From NCBI GenBank assembly GCA_963846315.1, contig CAWJVM010000017.1, forward strand, positions 62,001 through 126,000: a DNA stretch of 64,000 bases, in the 5' to 3' direction. Shown here piece after piece: positions 44,953-54,091 of this stretch; position 1 is the first letter of the stretch; each line of letters opens with the position of its first letter. The DNA comes from RPQJ01 sp963846315. GTDB lineage: Bacteria > Pseudomonadota > Gammaproteobacteria > Steroidobacterales > Steroidobacteraceae. The translations under genes were made by a program, and so were the position numbers. The notes beneath the pieces were generated by a model. That model worked only from the letters and a program-made list of their open reading frames with translations, had not been told where the DNA came from and did no database searches.

Positions 44953-45445
44953 GCGGCTGGTCGACTTCGCCTACAGCGACGCGACGATGGACTGGCACCC
45001 CATCGACGACGTGGTCATGGGCGGAGTCTCGCAGAGCACACTGCAGCCGTATTCGCGTGGCGTTGCATGCTTCAGCGGGGTCGTATCGCTCGAGCAGGGC
45101 GGTGGTTTCGCCTCGGTGCGCACCGAACCCCGCAAATGGAACACAGCGGGCGCGCGGGCCTTCGTCGTGCGCTGTCGGGGCGATGGCCGCCACTACAAGT
45201 TCACCGTGCGCACGGACGATGGGCTCGATGGCGTGCAATACCAGTCGCGCTTCCAGCCGCCGCGGGGTGAGTGGGCCGAGGTCGAATTGCCGCTCGCGAA
45301 CTTCGTGGCAACTTTTCGCGGTCGCCCGGTCGCAGGGGCCGGTCCGCTCGACCCCGCAATGGTGCGTTGTGTCGGGTTCATGGTCAGCGACAGGCAGGCG
45401 GGCCCGTTCGAATTGCTGCTCGAATGGATCGACGCGACCCTCTAG
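44945..45445 (+). CDS. CIA30-family protein
   Basis: 166 residues from a TTG start inside the end of the dehydrogenase gene. CIA30/NDUFAF1-like carbohydrate-binding-type jelly-roll: WHPIDDVVMGGVSQS, SGVVSLEQGGGFASVRTEP and CVGFMVSDRQAGPFELLLEWI are characteristic. The mitochondrial relative assists complex I assembly; bacterial members are of unknown role and are often next to dehydrogenases. Translational coupling with the upstream gene is likely. It is tail to tail with the barrel gene, whose stop overlaps by four bases. Confidence 0.82.
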   Translation: MAERLVDFAYSDATMDWHPIDDVVMGGVSQSTLQPYSRGVACFSGVVSLEQGGGFASVRTEPRKWNTAGARAFVVRCRGDGRHYKFTVRTDDGLDGVQYQSRFQPPRGEWAEVELPLANFVATFRGRPVAGAGPLDPAMVRCVGFMVSDRQAGPFELLLEWIDATL

Positions 45446-47067
45446 AAACGGACCTTGGTCTCCACCACGAACTGCACGCTGTCGATGTCGTCGCCGCCAT
45501 CGAGCGGAAACGCCAGGTCGATGTGGACGACGTTGCCGAACGCAGAGCGACTCGACCCCAGCCGCAGGCCGACGCCGACATCCTTGAGCAGTCCATCGCT
45601 GGTCGCGCCGGTCACGTCGGTGCCCCAGGTGCGACCCATGTCGAAGAAGGCGGCACCGGCCACGTGGAACAACCGGAACGGATACCACCCGGTGTAGTAG
45701 CGCTCTTCGATGGTGAACAGTGCCCGCGACGTGCCGGCCTGGTAACGCAACGGGTAACCGCGCAGCCCCTCTTCACCACCGAGCAGGATCTGCTGGTCTT
45801 CGTCGAGCGCTTCGCTCACCGTGCCGTTGATGGTCGCGAAGAACTTGGTCTTCGCTGAGGTCTGCTGGTAGTACCTTGCCTCAGCCGACAGCACGGCATT
45901 GCGTAACCCGTCGTCTTCGACGCGTCCTGACGCGGTGCTGGTCACGAACAGCGAGCGATCCTTGCCCAGGTCCCAGCCGTTGTGCGCGTACGCGCTGAGC
46001 ATCAACGCTTCGCGGTCTGACCCGTAAGCCTCGGACGAATAGCCCATGCGCCCGCCGGCACGCAGGCCCAGCAGCACGTCCTCCGTGCGCTCGATCTGGT
46101 CCTGGTTGGTGCGCTCCTGGTAGGTGTCCTCGATCAGGTCGAACCCCATCCACGGGTACGCCAATTCGATGTCACCGGGGAGCGGACCGCCGAGGTCCTC
46201 GCCGACGACTTCGGCATAGCGATTCCGATGGTAGGTCACGCCTGCCGTCCAGCGACGCACCCAGCCTTCGCGCCAGCCGTCCGACCACCCGTAATAGAGT
46301 TCGGCGAACTGTTCGTCGTTCTGGAACTTACCCACTTCATCGCCATACGCGTAGCGCGGATCCTCGCGGATGGAGTCGAAGACGTAGCCACCCCCCGCAC
46401 GGCGCGTATCGAGGGCAAAGAACGGTCGATCGACGCGCAACGCCTTGGTGCTGCCATCGTCGGCATCGCTGTAGGCAACGCCGAGACGGGTCCATGTCGA
46501 GTGGAAGTGGGGATCGAAGTACTCGAAATCGAGCGACTCGCGGTCGACGTCGTTGGTCCAGCCGAAGGACAGCTTCTGCCCGTTGCCGAGCAGGTTCTTT
46601 TCCTCGAGTTCGAAGGACGACGTGTTCGCGCCACCCTGGCGGCTGAAGTTGATGCCGGGGTTCAGCGTCCAGGTGTCGCGCGTGCGGACCTCGAGGTCGA
46701 CGGTCTTGCCGTCGTAGGCCACCGGCCGGATCCATGCGTCATACAGGTAGTCGTTGGCGCGCAGGATGCGTTCGGTTTCCTCGACCAGGCGCTGCTGGTA
46801 CGGCTCGCCCGTCTTGAACAACAACTGGTGCCGGACGATCGGCTGCCGGGTGTTGATGTGCAGCTTGTTCGCCGTGCGATACAGCCACTTGTCTTCCGAC
46901 GGAATCGACGGGTCGAAGATGTCGCCGATGTCGACGCGGATCTCCCCGATCACGGCGCCGGCGGCTTCGAGCTCGGGGCCGGAAGGAATGCCGGCCGGCC
47001 AGTCGTGAATAATTTCCTTGCCGGCGTGCGCCGGCGGGGCCGCGAGAACGGCCAGCAGCAGCAACAC
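45442..47067 (-). CDS. BamA/TamA-like outer membrane protein (POTRA plus barrel)
   Basis: About 541 residues. A signal sequence (LLLLAVLAAPPAHA) leads to an N-terminal domain with one POTRA-like unit (IRHQLLF-type segment HQLLFKTGEPYQQRLVEETERILRANDYLYDAWI ... TVDLEVRTRDTWTL), then a 16-strand-like barrel: FELEEKNLLGNG, LGGEEGLRGYPLRY (the conserved lid RGY motif), FFDMGRTWG and the C-terminal Phe. Start taken at GTG 47067. The signal would gain its basic n-region (KLRRR) if translation began at CTG 47097, next to the quinone reductase stop. Confidence 0.85.
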   Translation of the reverse strand: MLLLLAVLAAPPAHAGKEIIHDWPAGIPSGPELEAAGAVIGEIRVDIGDIFDPSIPSEDKWLYRTANKLHINTRQPIVRHQLLFKTGEPYQQRLVEETERILRANDYLYDAWIRPVAYDGKTVDLEVRTRDTWTLNPGINFSRQGGANTSSFELEEKNLLGNGQKLSFGWTNDVDRESLDFEYFDPHFHSTWTRLGVAYSDADDGSTKALRVDRPFFALDTRRAGGGYVFDSIREDPRYAYGDEVGKFQNDEQFAELYYGWSDGWREGWVRRWTAGVTYHRNRYAEVVGEDLGGPLPGDIELAYPWMGFDLIEDTYQERTNQDQIERTEDVLLGLRAGGRMGYSSEAYGSDREALMLSAYAHNGWDLGKDRSLFVTSTASGRVEDDGLRNAVLSAEARYYQQTSAKTKFFATINGTVSEALDEDQQILLGGEEGLRGYPLRYQAGTSRALFTIEERYYTGWYPFRLFHVAGAAFFDMGRTWGTDVTGATSDGLLKDVGVGLRLGSSRSAFGNVVHIDLAFPLDGGDDIDSVQFVVETKVRF

Positions 47068-47096
47068 CAGGGCAGGACGGCGGCGGAGCTTGGCGA

Positions 47097-48072
47097 TCAG
47101 GGCAGCAATACCGTCGAGCCGATCGTCCGCCGTTCGTTCAGGTCGCGGTGCGCCTGCTGCACGTCGCGTATCGGGTAGGTCTGGCCGATCTCGATGCGCA
47201 CGATCCCGCGCCCGATCACGTCGAAGAGTTCGGCGGCGGACTTGAGCAGGTCGGAGCGCTTCGCGATATAGGCGAACAACGTCGGACGCGTGAGAAACAG
47301 CGACCCGCGCTTTGCCAGTTCGAGCGGTGCGATCGGCGGCACGGGACCCGAGGCATTGCCGTAGGTGACCATCAGCCCGAGCGGGCGCAGCGCGTCGAGC
47401 GACGCGAAGAACGTGTCCTTGCCGACGGAGTCGTAGACGACGTGCGCGCCCTGCCCGCCCGACAGTTCCTTGACGCGCGCGGCAAGATCGTCGCGCCCCT
47501 GGATCAGGACGTGCTTGCAGCCCATGTCACGCACCGTCGCGGCCTTGGCGTCGTTGCCGACGACGGCGATCACGTGCGCCCCGAGGTGCAAGGCCCACTG
47601 TACGAGGATGCTGCCGACGCCTCCCGCTGCCGCATGCACGACGACGACTGTGCCCTTGCGCACCTTGTAGGTTCGATGCAGCAGCACCTGCGCCGTCATG
47701 CCCTTGAGCAACGCCGCGGCGGCAAGCCGATCGCTGACCCCTTCCGGCACCGGCACCAGGTTCGCCACCGGCAGCACGCGCTCGTCGGTGTACGCGCCGG
47801 GGGCGGGTGACGCGTACGCGACCCGATCCCCGACCTTGACGTCACGCACCCCGGGACCGATGACTTCGACCACACCCGCGGCTTCGCGACCGAGACCGGT
47901 CGGCAGCGCAGCCCCCGTACAGCCCGGTGCGCTCGTAGATGTCGATGAAGTTGAGCCCGACCGCCGTCTGCCGCACTAGAGCCTCGCCGCGCCCCGGGGC
48001 CACGGACGCGACTTCTTCCCAGCGCATCACTTCAGGGCTGCCGTGGGCATGGATTCGGATTGCGTGAGGCAT
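47097..48072 (-). CDS. qorA: NADPH:quinone reductase-like oxidoreductase, one frameshift
   Basis: Zinc-free medium-chain reductase. The N-terminus from ATG 48072 (MPHAIRIHAHGSPEVMRWEEV ... GLNFIDIYERTGLYG) joins the C-terminal part 47097-47920 (LPTGLGREAAGVVEVIGPGV, HAAAGGVGSILVQWA, TYGNASGPVPP) if one G is removed from a run of five G on the coding strand near 47918. Characteristic quinone reductase sequences, including NFIDIY, AAGGVG and YGNASG, are present. It reduces quinones or aldehydes with NADPH. The break in a homopolymer favours a sequencing error. Confidence 0.85.
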
Positions 48073-48249
48073 GGACACACCGGGGTGCAAGACGAGGCGC
48101 AGATGATGACGACCGGCGTGCCATTCCGATAGGGACCTGCCGGAATGCGTGTCGTTCCACCGCTGTGGGACGCCGCCGGGCCGCCAAATCAATCGCGTCC
48201 TACGACGTCCGGACGACACTCCAGCTGCATGGCCACCCTGGTGGCCGCC
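48073..48249. other. Intergenic region, nothing recognised
   Basis: 177 bases between the ferredoxin stop and the quinone reductase start, both minus strand. No motif could be supported. Confidence 0.4.
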
Positions 48250-48630
48250 TCAAATGGCCGCCGCGAGAGGCCCCTCGGCAATGACGAGGTCGGCCACGGG
48301 ACGGCCGCCGATCAGGTGTTGCTGGAGAATCCGTTCGAGGTTTTCCGGCGTGCACTTACGGTACCAGGTGCCTTCCGGATAGACGACAGCGATCGGGCCG
48401 CCAATACAGACTCGCAGGCAATGCGCCTTGGTCCGCAGCACGCCGCCGTCGACGTCGACCAGGCCGAGTTCCCGGAAGCGACGCTTGAGGTAGTCCCAGC
48501 TTTCCTCGGAGCGGGCGACGGGCGCGCACTTCTCCCCCGCCACGCACAGGAAAATGTGCCGCTGTTGCTGACCGAGGTGCAGCTTGGCGACGGCGCTTGC
48601 GAGCGCCTCGGCGGGAGTGGGATCGGTCAT
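48250..48630 (-). CDS. Thioredoxin-like 2Fe-2S ferredoxin
   Basis: 126 residues. (2Fe-2S) ferredoxin of the thioredoxin-like fold, with cysteines 29 and 35 (IFLCVAGEKCAP) and 71 and 75 (AHCLRVCIGGPI) as cluster ligands, and AVVYPEGTWYRKCTPENLERIL following. Related proteins are soluble electron carriers, as in NuoE-like domains. It lies 57 bases after the glnB stop, on the same strand. Confidence 0.88.
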   Translation of the reverse strand: MTDPTPAEALASAVAKLHLGQQQRHIFLCVAGEKCAPVARSEESWDYLKRRFRELGLVDVDGGVLRTKAHCLRVCIGGPIAVVYPEGTWYRKCTPENLERILQQHLIGGRPVADLVIAEGPLAAAI

Positions 48631-48686
48631 TGCAACCTCGGTTCCGGGGGTCCGGAACCGATGCTAGCGCGAAGCCCGTCGTGGCG

Positions 48687-49025
48687 TTAAAGCGCCTGGT
48701 CGTCCGCCTCGCCGGTGCGAATGCGGATCGCGCGCTCGAGGTCGGAGATGAAGATCTTGCCGTCGCCGACCTTGCCGGTGCGCGCGGCCGCGACGATCGC
48801 CTCCACCACCTGGTCGACCAGCGATTCCTTGACCGCCACTTCGATGCGTGTCTTCGGCACGAAATCGACGACGTATTCGGCGCCTCGGTACAACTCGGTG
48901 TGGCCGCGTTGCCGCCCGAAGCCCTTCACTTCAGTGACCGTCATGCCGGACACGCCGAGTTCGGACAGGGCGGCGCGGACGTCGTCCAGCTTGAAGGGTT
49001 TGATGATTGCGCTGATCAGCTTCAT
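48687..49025 (-). CDS. glnB: Nitrogen regulatory protein PII
   Basis: 112 residues, canonical length. PII signals nitrogen and energy state through ATP/ADP and 2-oxoglutarate binding. The T-loop carries the uridylylation Tyr51 (GHTELYRGAEYVVDFVPK), the B-loop has ARTGKVGDGKIF, and the start MKLISAIIKPFKLDDVR is typical. GlnB or GlnK cannot be told apart here; no amtB is adjacent, which favours GlnB. Confidence 0.95.
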   Translation of the reverse strand: MKLISAIIKPFKLDDVRAALSELGVSGMTVTEVKGFGRQRGHTELYRGAEYVVDFVPKTRIEVAVKESLVDQVVEAIVAAARTGKVGDGKIFISDLERAIRIRTGEADDQAL

Positions 49026-49332
49026 GGACTTCGGGCTCCTAGGTTCTCGTGTGCATTGTCAGGCGGCCGGTCGACGTTCCACGCCCGTGGAAACCGAAAC
49101 GACCCTCACCGCGCCGCCTCCCCTCGGGGGGACCTCGGACTGCTTATGCAGAATCCGTGCCGACCTGTGGTCAGGCCGAATTCTCAATTATCCCGTGGGC
49201 ACAGCGCACCACCTTGGAGCGCTGGTACCAACGACTGCTCAGGGCTGGTGCGCAAGGATAGCCATCGTAGCGCTCCCGGGCCATGTTGCTTTGCGGCATC
49301 ATAGGTCATCGGCAGGGCCTGCAGAGGTTGGC
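49026..49332. other. Divergent intergenic region of glnB and the reductase gene
   Basis: 307 bases, should contain both promoters. A GC-rich hairpin (CCCCTCGGGGG, near 49123-49136) is the only structure seen. No sigma-54 GG-N10-GC site could be supported and no small gene is evident. Confidence 0.4.
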
Positions 49333-50550
49333 ATGACGGAGCAGACGGTGGTGATTGTCGGCGCAAGCCACGCGGCGGTGCAGGCGGTCGATACCCTGCG
49401 ACGCGAGGGGCACACCGGACGCATCGTCCTGGTCGGCGACGAACCGTACCTGCCCTACAACCGGCCGCCGCTGTCCAAGAAGTACCTGAGCGGCGAAATG
49501 GAGCGCGAACGGCTGCTGCTGCGCAGCGCCCAGTACTACGAGCAGCACCAGGTCGACGTGAAACTGGGTCTAAGGGTCACGGCGATCGACCGCACGGACC
49601 AGCGCCTGCGCCTCAGTGATGGCGCCGAGCTGCACTACGGCAAGCTGATCCTGTGCCTCGGCAGCCGCAACCGACTGCTGGAAGTGCCGGGCTACGACCT
49701 GAAGCGCATCCATTACCTGCGCACGATGGCCGACGTCGACGGCATCCGTGTCGACCTCGCCGGTTCGAAGAAAGTCGTGATCGTGGGTGCGGGTTACATC
49801 GGCCTCGAAGCCGCCGCGTCCGCGCGTCACCTGGGGCTGGAAGTCACGGTTCTCGAAATGGCGGACCGCCCGCTCAACCGGGTCACGGCACCCGAAATGT
49901 CGACGTTCTACATGCACCGGCACGAACGTGAAGGCGTGCGCGTGCTCTGCGGCATGTCAGTGTCGTCGTTCAAGGGCGACGCCGCAGGACACGTGACCGC
50001 CGTCGCCTGCGGCGAACGGGAATTCGAGGCGGACTTCGTCATCGTCGGCGTCGGCATCCTGCCCGAAACGACGCTTGCGGCGGCCGCCGGCCTGCGGTGC
50101 GAGAACGGCATCTGGGTCGACGAACAGTGCCAGACCTCGGACCCGAACATTTACGCGGCGGGTGACTGCACGTTCCACCCGAGCCTGCGCTACGGTCGCC
50201 GGTTGCGCCTCGAATCGGTCGACAACGCCGTCGAGCAGGCCAGGACCGCGGCCTCGAACATCTGCGGCAAGACGGCCCGGCACGAGCACGTGCCCTGGTT
50301 CTGGTCGGATCAATACGACCTGAAGCTGCAGATTGCCGGCCTGTCGCAGGGCTACGACCAGACAGTGCTGCGCGGCGATCCGGATACCGGGCGTTTCGCG
50401 CTGTATTACTTCGCCCAGGGCGAACTGCTCGCGGTCGATGCGATCAACAGCCCGAAGGACTTCATGCAGGGCAAGAAGTGGATTGCGGAGCACAAGCACC
50501 CGGATCCCGTGCGCCTTGCGGACCTGTCCGTCGATCTGAAGTCGCTGTAA
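49333..50550 (+). CDS. NAD(P)H-dependent ferredoxin reductase-type FAD oxidoreductase
   Basis: 405 residues from ATG 49333 (MTEQTVVIVGASHAAVQAVDTLR). Rhodocoxin/putidaredoxin-reductase family: FAD loop VVIVGASHAA, EPYLPYNRPPLSKKYL, NAD loop VVIVGAGYIGLEAAA and the second FAD motif NIYAAGDC, ending in a reductase C-terminal domain. It passes electrons from NAD(P)H to a 2Fe-2S ferredoxin for a P450 or dioxygenase. The ferredoxin encoded at 48250-48630 is of another fold, so that pairing is not assumed. Confidence 0.9.
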   Translation: MTEQTVVIVGASHAAVQAVDTLRREGHTGRIVLVGDEPYLPYNRPPLSKKYLSGEMERERLLLRSAQYYEQHQVDVKLGLRVTAIDRTDQRLRLSDGAELHYGKLILCLGSRNRLLEVPGYDLKRIHYLRTMADVDGIRVDLAGSKKVVIVGAGYIGLEAAASARHLGLEVTVLEMADRPLNRVTAPEMSTFYMHRHEREGVRVLCGMSVSSFKGDAAGHVTAVACGEREFEADFVIVGVGILPETTLAAAAGLRCENGIWVDEQCQTSDPNIYAAGDCTFHPSLRYGRRLRLESVDNAVEQARTAASNICGKTARHEHVPWFWSDQYDLKLQIAGLSQGYDQTVLRGDPDTGRFALYYFAQGELLAVDAINSPKDFMQGKKWIAEHKHPDPVRLADLSVDLKSL

Positions 50551-50577
50551 ACACGTTTCGCCTGAGGAAAGCACACC

Positions 50578-52332
50578 ATGGCCGCGGACAAGGCAGGGTC
50601 GGGAAAGTCGTTGATTTCGGACGACGCATCGCGCGAGCTGCTCGTCGCGATCGCGCAGTTGACCGGTGGCATGTCACCGCAAGCGCTCGGGGGTGCCTGG
50701 TGGAACGTGATGTCGCGGCTGGCACTGGCTCCCGGACGGCAGGCGCAACTCGCGCAAACGGCGATCCAGAAAGCGATCGCGCTCGCCCGGTTCACGGGCG
50801 GTGCAATGAAGCCGCAAGGCGAACCCGTCGCGCCGCAAGCCGCCGGCACGCCTTATGCGAACCGCTTTGCCGATCCGGCGTGGGCGAAGTTTCCATTCAA
50901 CGTGCTCGCGCAATCGTTCATCACGGCCTCGGAGTTTGCCCAGGAAGCAGTGAACGGAGTGCCTGGCACCGATGCCGCCGCCGAGAATGTCGTCGGCTTC
51001 ACCGTGCGTGAAGGCCTCGAGCTGCTCGCTCCCGACAACTACCTGCCGACCAATCCGCAGTTGCTGGAACAGACGCGCGCGGAGGGCGGCAAGAACCTCG
51101 TGCGCGGGATGAAGTTCCTCGCCGAAGACGTGCAGCGGATGCTGAAGGGCCTCGGCCCCATCGGCATCGAGAACTACCAGGTCGGCGAGCAGATCGCTGC
51201 GAGCAAGGGCAAGGTCATCCTGCGCAACTCGCTGATGGAACTGATCCAGTACTCGCCCACGACGCCAAAGGTCTACGCCGAGCCGGTCCTGATCGTGCCG
51301 GCGTGGATCATGAAGTACTACATCCTCGACCTGTCGCCGAAGAACTCGCTGGTGAAGTACCTGACCGACCTGGGTCACACGGTCTTCATGATTTCGTGGA
51401 AGAACCCGACGGCCGACGACCGCGACATCACGATGGACGACTACCTGTCGCTCGGCGTGCTCGCGGCACTCGATGCGATCAACAAGGTGGTGCCGAAGCG
51501 CAAGGTACACGGCGTCGGCTATTGCATCGGCGGCACGCTGCTCTCGATCGCCGCGGCGACGATGGCGCAGAAAGAAGATGACCGCCTCGCGACTGTGACG
51601 ATGTTCGCAGCGCAGACCGACTTCAGCGAGCCGGGCGAATTGTCGGTGTTCATCAGCCCCGCGCAGCTCGCGATGCTCGAGGCGATGATGTGGAAGAAAG
51701 GCGTGCTCGAGAGCCGGCAGATGGGCGGCGCGTTCCAGATGCTGCGCACCTACGACCTGCTGTGGAACCCTTCGCTGCAGACCTACGTGAAGGGCGAGCG
51801 CACGGGCGTCAACGACCTGATGTCGTGGAACGCCGACGGCACGCGCATGGCCTACCGCATGCATACCGACTACCTGCACCAGCTCTACCTCAACAACGAT
51901 CTTGCCGAGGGACGGTACGTCGCGCTCGGCGAGACGCTCGATCTGGCGGCGGTCGAACAGCCGATGTTCGTCGTTGGCACGGAAACGGACCACGTCGCGC
52001 CCTGGAAGTCGGTCTACAAGGTCGGCAAGCTCGTGCGGTCGAAGGACTACACGTTCTGCCTGACGAGCGGCGGCCACAACGCCGGCATCATCAGCGGGCC
52101 GGTCCATCCGCGGCGCCGACATCGCGTGCTCACGATGAAGGCCGGTGCGCGACTGCCGGCGCCGGAGCAGTACCTGAAGAAAGTCGAGCCCGCGCAGGGT
52201 TCGTGGTGGCCGACGTTCGCCGCGTGGCTCGCCGGACATTCGACGAAGACGAAAGTGGCGCCGCCAAAAATGGGCGCAGCGGGTTACAAGCCGGTGTGCG
52301 ATGCGCCCGGCGAGTACGTGCTGGCTCGCTGA
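50578..52332 (+). CDS. phaC: Class I polyhydroxyalkanoate synthase
   Basis: 584 residues. Polymerises (R)-3-hydroxyacyl-CoA into PHA on granule surfaces. The lipase-like box is GYCIGG with nucleophile Cys316; the Asp is in VVGTETDHVAPW and the His in TSGGHNAG. N-terminal PhaC domain marks include PLLEQT-type NPQLLEQTRAEGGKNLVRGM and PAWIMKYYILDLSPKNSLV. Start has AGGAAA upstream, 27 bases after the reductase stop. phaA, phaB and phasin genes are not in view. Confidence 0.94.
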   Translation: MAADKAGSGKSLISDDASRELLVAIAQLTGGMSPQALGGAWWNVMSRLALAPGRQAQLAQTAIQKAIALARFTGGAMKPQGEPVAPQAAGTPYANRFADPAWAKFPFNVLAQSFITASEFAQEAVNGVPGTDAAAENVVGFTVREGLELLAPDNYLPTNPQLLEQTRAEGGKNLVRGMKFLAEDVQRMLKGLGPIGIENYQVGEQIAASKGKVILRNSLMELIQYSPTTPKVYAEPVLIVPAWIMKYYILDLSPKNSLVKYLTDLGHTVFMISWKNPTADDRDITMDDYLSLGVLAALDAINKVVPKRKVHGVGYCIGGTLLSIAAATMAQKEDDRLATVTMFAAQTDFSEPGELSVFISPAQLAMLEAMMWKKGVLESRQMGGAFQMLRTYDLLWNPSLQTYVKGERTGVNDLMSWNADGTRMAYRMHTDYLHQLYLNNDLAEGRYVALGETLDLAAVEQPMFVVGTETDHVAPWKSVYKVGKLVRSKDYTFCLTSGGHNAGIISGPVHPRRRHRVLTMKAGARLPAPEQYLKKVEPAQGSWWPTFAAWLAGHSTKTKVAPPKMGAAGYKPVCDAPGEYVLAR

Positions 52333-52415
52333 GATTCGCTTGCTGGCGCGTTCGTGGGTGGTGGGCCTACGGCGCCTGGGCTACGTGCTCGGCCGCAGTG
52401 CAAGTACGCACCGAC

Positions 52416-53228
52416 TCAGCCGACGCGTACCTCGTCGGTCCAGACCTGGAAGCCCGCCAGCGTGCTGGGACCGAACGTGGTGCTGATCGCGACGTCCCCC
52501 GCGTCGCGACCGCGAGCGATCAACACCCGGCCGATGCGAGGCTTGTTGTTGCGGGGATCGAACGTGTACCAGTGGCCGTCGAGGAACGCTTCGAACCAGG
52601 CGGCGAAGTCCATCGGGCCTTCCGGCGGCACGCCGATGTCGCCGAGGTAGCCGGTGCAGTAGCGGGCGGGGATGTTCATGCACCGGCAGAAGGCAACGGC
52701 GAGGTGCGCATAGTCACGGCAGACGCCGGTCCTGTCGTGGAACGCCTCCAGGGCGGTACGAGTCCGGCGCGCGTGCTCGTAGCCGAAAGCGATGTGCCGA
52801 TGGACGTAGTCGCAGATCGCCTGGACACGACCCCATCCCGTCGGCGTCTGCGCAAAGAGACTCCAGGCCGACTCCGACAGCCGGTCGGTCTCGCAATAGC
52901 GACTTCCCAGCAGGAACTGCAGCGCCTCTTCGGGCAGGTCGTTCACCGGGACCTGTCGCGCGTGCGGCACGACGGGGTCAGGTGCTCCGGTATCGTTCAC
53001 GATCGCATGGGCAGCAATACGAGTACGCCCCGCCGGTGCGACGATGCGTTCGCAGCGGTTGCCGAAGCAGTCGCGGTAGCCCGCGATCGGGACCGGCGGG
53101 TCGACGACCAGATGATCGGGACCGACGAGATCGGTTGCACGCGTGGAGTGCACGTGCACGTTGAATATCATGGGGGTCGGCTGCGGACAGTCGTAGACCA
53201 TTTCGAAGCCAACGCGTATCTGCATCAC
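52416..53228 (-). CDS. Transglutaminase-like cysteine protease-fold protein, Anbu-associated
   Basis: 270 residues from GTG 53228 (ATG 53225 also possible). Bacterial transglutaminase-like fold: N-terminal beta domain (MMQIRVGFEMVYDC), then core with catalytic Cys in RTGVCRDYAHLAVAFCR and DFAAWFEAFLDGHWYTFDPRNN. The usual HAWxE His reads Ala here; a nearby His occurs in DGHWY. This subfamily is typical of Anbu loci. It lies 28 bases downstream of the Anbu stop on the same strand and is probably cotranscribed. Confidence 0.85.
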   Translation of the reverse strand: MMQIRVGFEMVYDCPQPTPMIFNVHVHSTRATDLVGPDHLVVDPPVPIAGYRDCFGNRCERIVAPAGRTRIAAHAIVNDTGAPDPVVPHARQVPVNDLPEEALQFLLGSRYCETDRLSESAWSLFAQTPTGWGRVQAICDYVHRHIAFGYEHARRTRTALEAFHDRTGVCRDYAHLAVAFCRCMNIPARYCTGYLGDIGVPPEGPMDFAAWFEAFLDGHWYTFDPRNNKPRIGRVLIARGRDAGDVAISTTFGPSTLAGFQVWTDEVRVG

Positions 53229-53256
53229 GACTCTCCTGAATCCTCGTCCCGGACGA

Positions 53257-53985
53257 TCACCAGCGCAGGTCCGGCAACTCCCGAAACACGCGTCGCGTTC
53301 CCTCGCTCCACTCGTTGCGGAGCGCCGTAAAATAGGCGTCCCCTTCCTCGAAGCGGCGGCGCATCCTGACTTCGAGACTGTCTCGCTCGTAGCAGATCAG
53401 GTCGATCGGCATGCCGACCGACAGGTTGCTGCGCATCGTCGAGTCGAATGACACCAGCACACACTTCGCGGCGTCCGGGAGTGGCGTGGCTCGCGTGATC
53501 ACGCGATCGATGATCGGCTTGCCGTACTTGGTTTCGCCGGTCTGAAGGAATGGGGTCTCAATCCCCGCCTCGATGAAATTGCCCTCCGCGTAGATCCGGA
53601 ACAGTCGCATCGGTTCTCCCCGGACCTGACCACCGACGATGAACGAGGCATTGAAGCTGATGTCGCTCTGCTCGAGGAACTTGCCGTCCCGCCGCTCGAT
53701 GTCGCGCATCGCATCCGCGACCAGCGTTGCGCCTTCGAACATCGTCTTCGCCGTCCACAGGCTGGCAGCTCCGCTCCCCACGGCACAGCGCTGGTCGAGC
53801 ACGCCGATCACCGCCTGGGTACCGGCGAGATTTCCGGAACTCAGCAGCACGATGACGCGGTCGCCGGTACGCTCGAACACAGTCATCTTGCAGAACTTGG
53901 AGTAGTTGTCCACGCCGGCGTGCGTGCGGGTGTCCGAGGCAAAGACCATGCCCTCGTCGAGCTTCACGCCCACACAGTAAGTCAT
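53257..53985 (-). CDS. Anbu, ancestral proteasome-like Ntn hydrolase
   Basis: 242 residues. Proteasome-type peptidase of the Anbu (BPH) family: the N-terminal Thr2 (MTYCVGVKLDEGMVFASDTRTHAGVD) is the expected nucleophile after Met removal, with Asp18, the FCKM Lys region and SSGNLAGTQAVIG typical. Anbu assembles into open helical or ring-like particles; its substrate is unknown. Anbu loci usually also encode a circularly permuted ATP-grasp protein, an alpha-E protein and a transglutaminase; only the last is here. Confidence 0.9.
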   Translation of the reverse strand: MTYCVGVKLDEGMVFASDTRTHAGVDNYSKFCKMTVFERTGDRVIVLLSSGNLAGTQAVIGVLDQRCAVGSGAASLWTAKTMFEGATLVADAMRDIERRDGKFLEQSDISFNASFIVGGQVRGEPMRLFRIYAEGNFIEAGIETPFLQTGETKYGKPIIDRVITRATPLPDAAKCVLVSFDSTMRSNLSVGMPIDLICYERDSLEVRMRRRFEEGDAYFTALRNEWSEGTRRVFRELPDLRW

Positions 53986-54091
53986 GCCAGGGCTCCTTCG
54001 TTCATTCGCCAGCCACCCGCCTGGAACAGCAATTTAATCGTAACTGATCGGGCGACGAGTGCGGCACTTCCATCGTTGCGTCTGCGGCAAG

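Noticed and set aside
49026..49332. Sigma-54 promoter for glnB
   Set aside because: The best GG..GC pair has eight rather than ten bases between; not supportable.
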